A DNA stretch of 64,000 nt from the NCBI RefSeq assembly GCF_000277405.1, contig NC_017741.1, forward strand, positions 1-64,000, in the 5' to 3' direction. The notes beneath the pieces are model-generated. The model made no database searches, was not told the DNA's origin, and saw nothing but the letters and a program-made list of their open reading frames with translations. This DNA comes from Helicobacter pylori Shi112. GTDB lineage: Bacteria > Campylobacterota > Campylobacteria > Campylobacterales > Helicobacteraceae. Below, one piece after another: positions 61,517 through 64,000 of the stretch (the stretch's first letter is position 1; each line of letters starts with the position of its first letter). Made by a program: the position numbers and the translations under genes.

Positions 61517-61867
61517 ATGTTTTCTCATAAAGTTTATTTGGAGGGTTGCACCCTTGAATTAAGAAAGATTTGCGATGATTTTGCAGAAAATGCCATGCAA
61601 GATGATTTAGGGCAGAAGCTCAGAGATGAGGTGTTAGAAGACATGTTAAAAATCGCGCATGATTTAGAAAATTTAGAGCAAGACACGCAATACCAAAGAA
61701 GAAGAATTGATGAGCAAATTGAAGAAGCCAAGAGTTTGATGAAGAAAATTGATATGAATTTCCACTCACAGAGCGAAATTGATAAGCTTATGCGTGAAGC
61801 TAAAGAGCATGAAAAAGAAGCCAATAGACGCTATGATGAATACTTAAAATCTAAGGATAAAGAATGA
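61517..61867 (+). CDS. small coiled-coil protein of the WXG locus
   Basis: A 116-residue, highly charged helical protein (KICDDFAENAMQDDLGQKL, then REAKEHEKEANRRYDEYL) without signal or membrane segment. It starts one base after the SUKH-like gene and overlaps the FtsK-like gene by four bases (ATGA). Length and helix pattern are like WXG100 partners or chaperones, though the W-x-G turn is absent. It could be a chaperone or a second small substrate for the ATPase. Confidence 0.75.
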   Translation: MFSHKVYLEGCTLELRKICDDFAENAMQDDLGQKLRDEVLEDMLKIAHDLENLEQDTQYQRRRIDEQIEEAKSLMKKIDMNFHSQSEIDKLMREAKEHEKEANRRYDEYLKSKDKE

Positions 61868-64000
61868 TTGGAATCAATACCTTGTTGCAAAAACTGGATG
61901 ATGCCCTAGATAAAGTTGTCCATCAAAAAGAACCAGAGAGTTTTCTCAAGCCGATCGTTTCAGAAATAGAGGAATATCAAAAGAATATCAGGCAAATCCA
62001 AGCGCAATTCACAGACGCGCCGCAATTCAATGAAATGAAAGCTTACCCCCAATTTTTAAGCTGTGGTTTATTGGAAATTAAAGGCAAAAATGGCGCTAAT
62101 ATGGATTTTTGCTTGCCTAAAGTTTATCCTTTCCCCCCTAAAAGCTTGTATATAGAGCATGAAAAAGACGGGCAGTTTTTAAGAGAAATGCTCATGCGTT
62201 TGCTATCTAGCACGCCTTTAGTGCAATTAGAAGTGATCTTAGTTGATGCGCTGAGCCTAGGGGGTATTTTCAACCTGGCGCGACGGCTTTTGGACAAGGG
62301 CAATGATTTTATTTACCAGCAAAGGATTTTAACCGAAAGCAACGAAACAGAAGAAGCTCTAAAGCATTTGTATGAATATTTAAAGGTCAATTTGCAACAA
62401 AAACTAGCCGGTTATAAAGATTTCGCGCATTATAATGAAGACAAAGAGGACAAATTGCCTTTAAAAGCGCTTTTTTTAAGTGGGGTTGATGCTTTGAGTA
62501 GCGATGCGCTTTATTATCTGGAAAAAATCATGCGTTTTGGCTCTAAAAATGGGGTTTTGAGCTTTGTCAATTTGGAGAGCGAAAGTAATAAATCCGCAGA
62601 AGATTTGAAACGCTATGCGGAGTTTTTTAAAGACAGGACAAGTTTTGAGCGCTTAAAATACCTTAATGTGGAAGTGATCAATGATCATGGTATCCAATCT
62701 AGGCACATGAAAGACTTCGCTACTAAAATTAAAGCGTATTACGAGCAAAAGAAAGCAGTTAAAAGGGAGTTGAAAGACTTACAAAGAGAGCAAGAATTTT
62801 GGACTAAAAGCTCTCAGTCTAAAGTGTCTGTGCCGGTGGGGTGAGATATTAACCACAAAGAGGTGTGTTTTGAGATCGGTGAAGCGCAAAACCACACGCT
62901 CATTTGCGGGCGCAGCGGGAGCGGGAAATCCAATTTCTTGCATGGGTTGATCCAAAATCTGGCTTTCTACTACGCGCCTAATGAAGTCCAACTCTTTTTA
63001 TTAGACTATAAAGAGGGGGTGGAATTTAACGCATACACAAATCCGACAATTTTAGAGCATGCGAGGCTGGTGGGCGTGGCGAGTTCGGTAGGTTTTGGCG
63101 TTAGTTTTTTAAGCTGGCTTGATAAAGAAATGAAAAAAAGAGGCGAACGGTTCAAGCAGTTTAATGTGAAAGACTTGAGCGCTTACCGAGAGCATGGCGA
63201 AATGCCCAGACTGATCGTGGTGATTGATGGATTTCAGGTGCTTTTTAGCGACAGCACCACTAAAGAAAAAGAGAGAGTGGAAGCGTATTTAACCACCATT
63301 CTCAAAAAAGGCCGTAGCTATGGCGTGCATTTAATTTTAGGCACTCAAACCATGCGCAGCTCTGGCATTACAAGCCTTATGTCTCAAATCGCCAACCGCA
63401 TCGCTTTGCCTATGGATGCAGAAGACAGCGATAGTATTTTGAGTGATGATGTGGCTTGTGAGCTTGTCAGGCCAGAAGGCATTTTCAATAACAATGGGGG
63501 GCATAAAAAATACCACACCAAGATGAGTATCCCTAAAGCCCCTGATGATTTCACGCCTTTCATCAAAAAAATCCATAAAGAATTTAACCAAAGAAATCTC
63601 GCACCCATAGAGCATAGAATCTATAATGGCGAAACGCCTTTAAAAATGCCCGACACCCTTAAAGCTAATGAAATGCGTTTGCATCTGGGCAAAAAAGTGG
63701 ATTATGAGCAAAAGGACTTGATAGTTGAGTTTGAAAATAGCGAATCGCATTTGTTGGTGGTGAGCCAAGATTTGAGCTCTCGCATCGCTTTGATGAAGCT
63801 CTTCGCTCAAAATTTCAAGACTGCCAACAAAGAGTTGCTCTTTTATAACGCTGAAAAACGCCTTGCGAGAGAACTTGATGAGTTGGAAAAACACCACATC
63901 ACGCCCATGCAAAGCCCTTTAATGAGCGTTTTAGACACCGCCATGAACCCTAATAGCGTGCTGATGATAGACAATTTGAATGAAGCCAAAGAGTTGCATG
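61864..64000 (+). pseudogene. FtsK/SpoIIIE (EssC-like) ATPase interrupted by an in-frame TGA; runs off the window
   Basis: From ATG 61864 a 326-codon frame ends at TGA 62842-62844, but the same frame continues open to the right window edge. The context is KVSVPVG-stop-DINHKEV; FtsK-like proteins have a hydrophobic residue here, so a tryptophan TGG is the probable ancestor. Downstream come Walker A ICGRSGSGKSN (62908-62931), LFLLDYKEGVEF, Walker B LIVVIDGFQVLF and GTQTM, typical of SpoIIIE/EssC. A Gly occupies the usual catalytic Glu position after the Walker B Asp. A degenerate first domain precedes the stop and a further one follows. No transmembrane segment is seen. The motor should drive WXG substrate export. 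Confidence 0.85.

Noticed and set aside
62842..62844. The TGA in the FtsK-like gene as a programmed readthrough or selenocysteine codon
   Set aside because: No selenocysteine insertion element follows and the site is a non-catalytic linker where family members have a hydrophobic or aromatic residue; a TGG to TGA mutation is simpler.

Overview
The window reads as a Helicobacter pylori chromosome segment, and the gene order matches the conventional numbering from the nusB origin (HP0001 to about HP0066). Evidence for the species includes a GroES with a His/Cys-rich metal-binding tail, Hop-family outer-membrane proteins with CT-repeat and poly-T phase-variation tracts, the split ComB DNA-uptake apparatus, LpxE/EptA lipid A modification, a GDP-fucose pathway for Lewis-type O-antigen and the hypE/hypF hydrogenase maturation genes. 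I had no database; identifications rest on motifs and remembered gene order.

Layout. 0-4 kb: nusB-ribH-kdsA-carbonic anhydrase on the minus strand, and pyrF-panC divergently. 4.0-4.6 kb: five tRNAs. 5-7 kb: hopZ, switched off twice over. 7.3-9.5 kb: groES-groEL with a textbook promoter and a CIRCE-like operator. 9.6-13.3 kb: dnaG, a PP-loop enzyme and an unknown gene. 13.4-16.3 kb: comB2-B3-B4. 16.4 kb: SRP RNA on the minus strand. 16.6-22.7 kb: a lipoprotein, cheV, nspC, lpxE, eptA and a small ORF. 22.8-24.9 kb: an intact hop gene. 25.4-33.5 kb: gltA, icd, bioD, a universal stress protein, clpS-clpA, panD and ybaB. 33.5-38.5 kb: a PDZ-like protein and comB6-B10. 38.5-42.0 kb: manC-gmd-fcl. 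42.3-46.6 kb: hypE, hypF and agmatine deiminase. 46.6-48.2 kb: an m6A methyltransferase and a headless m5C methyltransferase, the remnant of a type II R-M system. 48.2-53.3 kb: putP and putA.

54-64 kb holds the most unusual content: a compact same-strand locus of two coiled-coil filament-type proteins, an actin/Hsp70-fold ATPase, an unknown protein, an 86-residue WXG100-like protein, a large WXG-like protein with a hydrophobic segment, tandem repeats and a C-terminus resembling a WHH/HNH nuclease toxin, an overlapping SMI1/KNR4 (SUKH) immunity-like protein, a small coiled-coil protein and an FtsK/SpoIIIE-type ATPase. I read this as a type VII-secretion-like polymorphic-toxin locus of a Gram-negative bacterium. 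In this strain at least four of its genes are interrupted: poly-C out of frame, A-tract frameshift, G-tract frameshift and a TGG-to-TGA type nonsense codon just before the Walker A motif. The system therefore appears off or decaying here.

Several surface or DNA-modifying genes in the window are also switched or broken (hopZ and the truncated methyltransferase), whereas all housekeeping and competence genes look intact.
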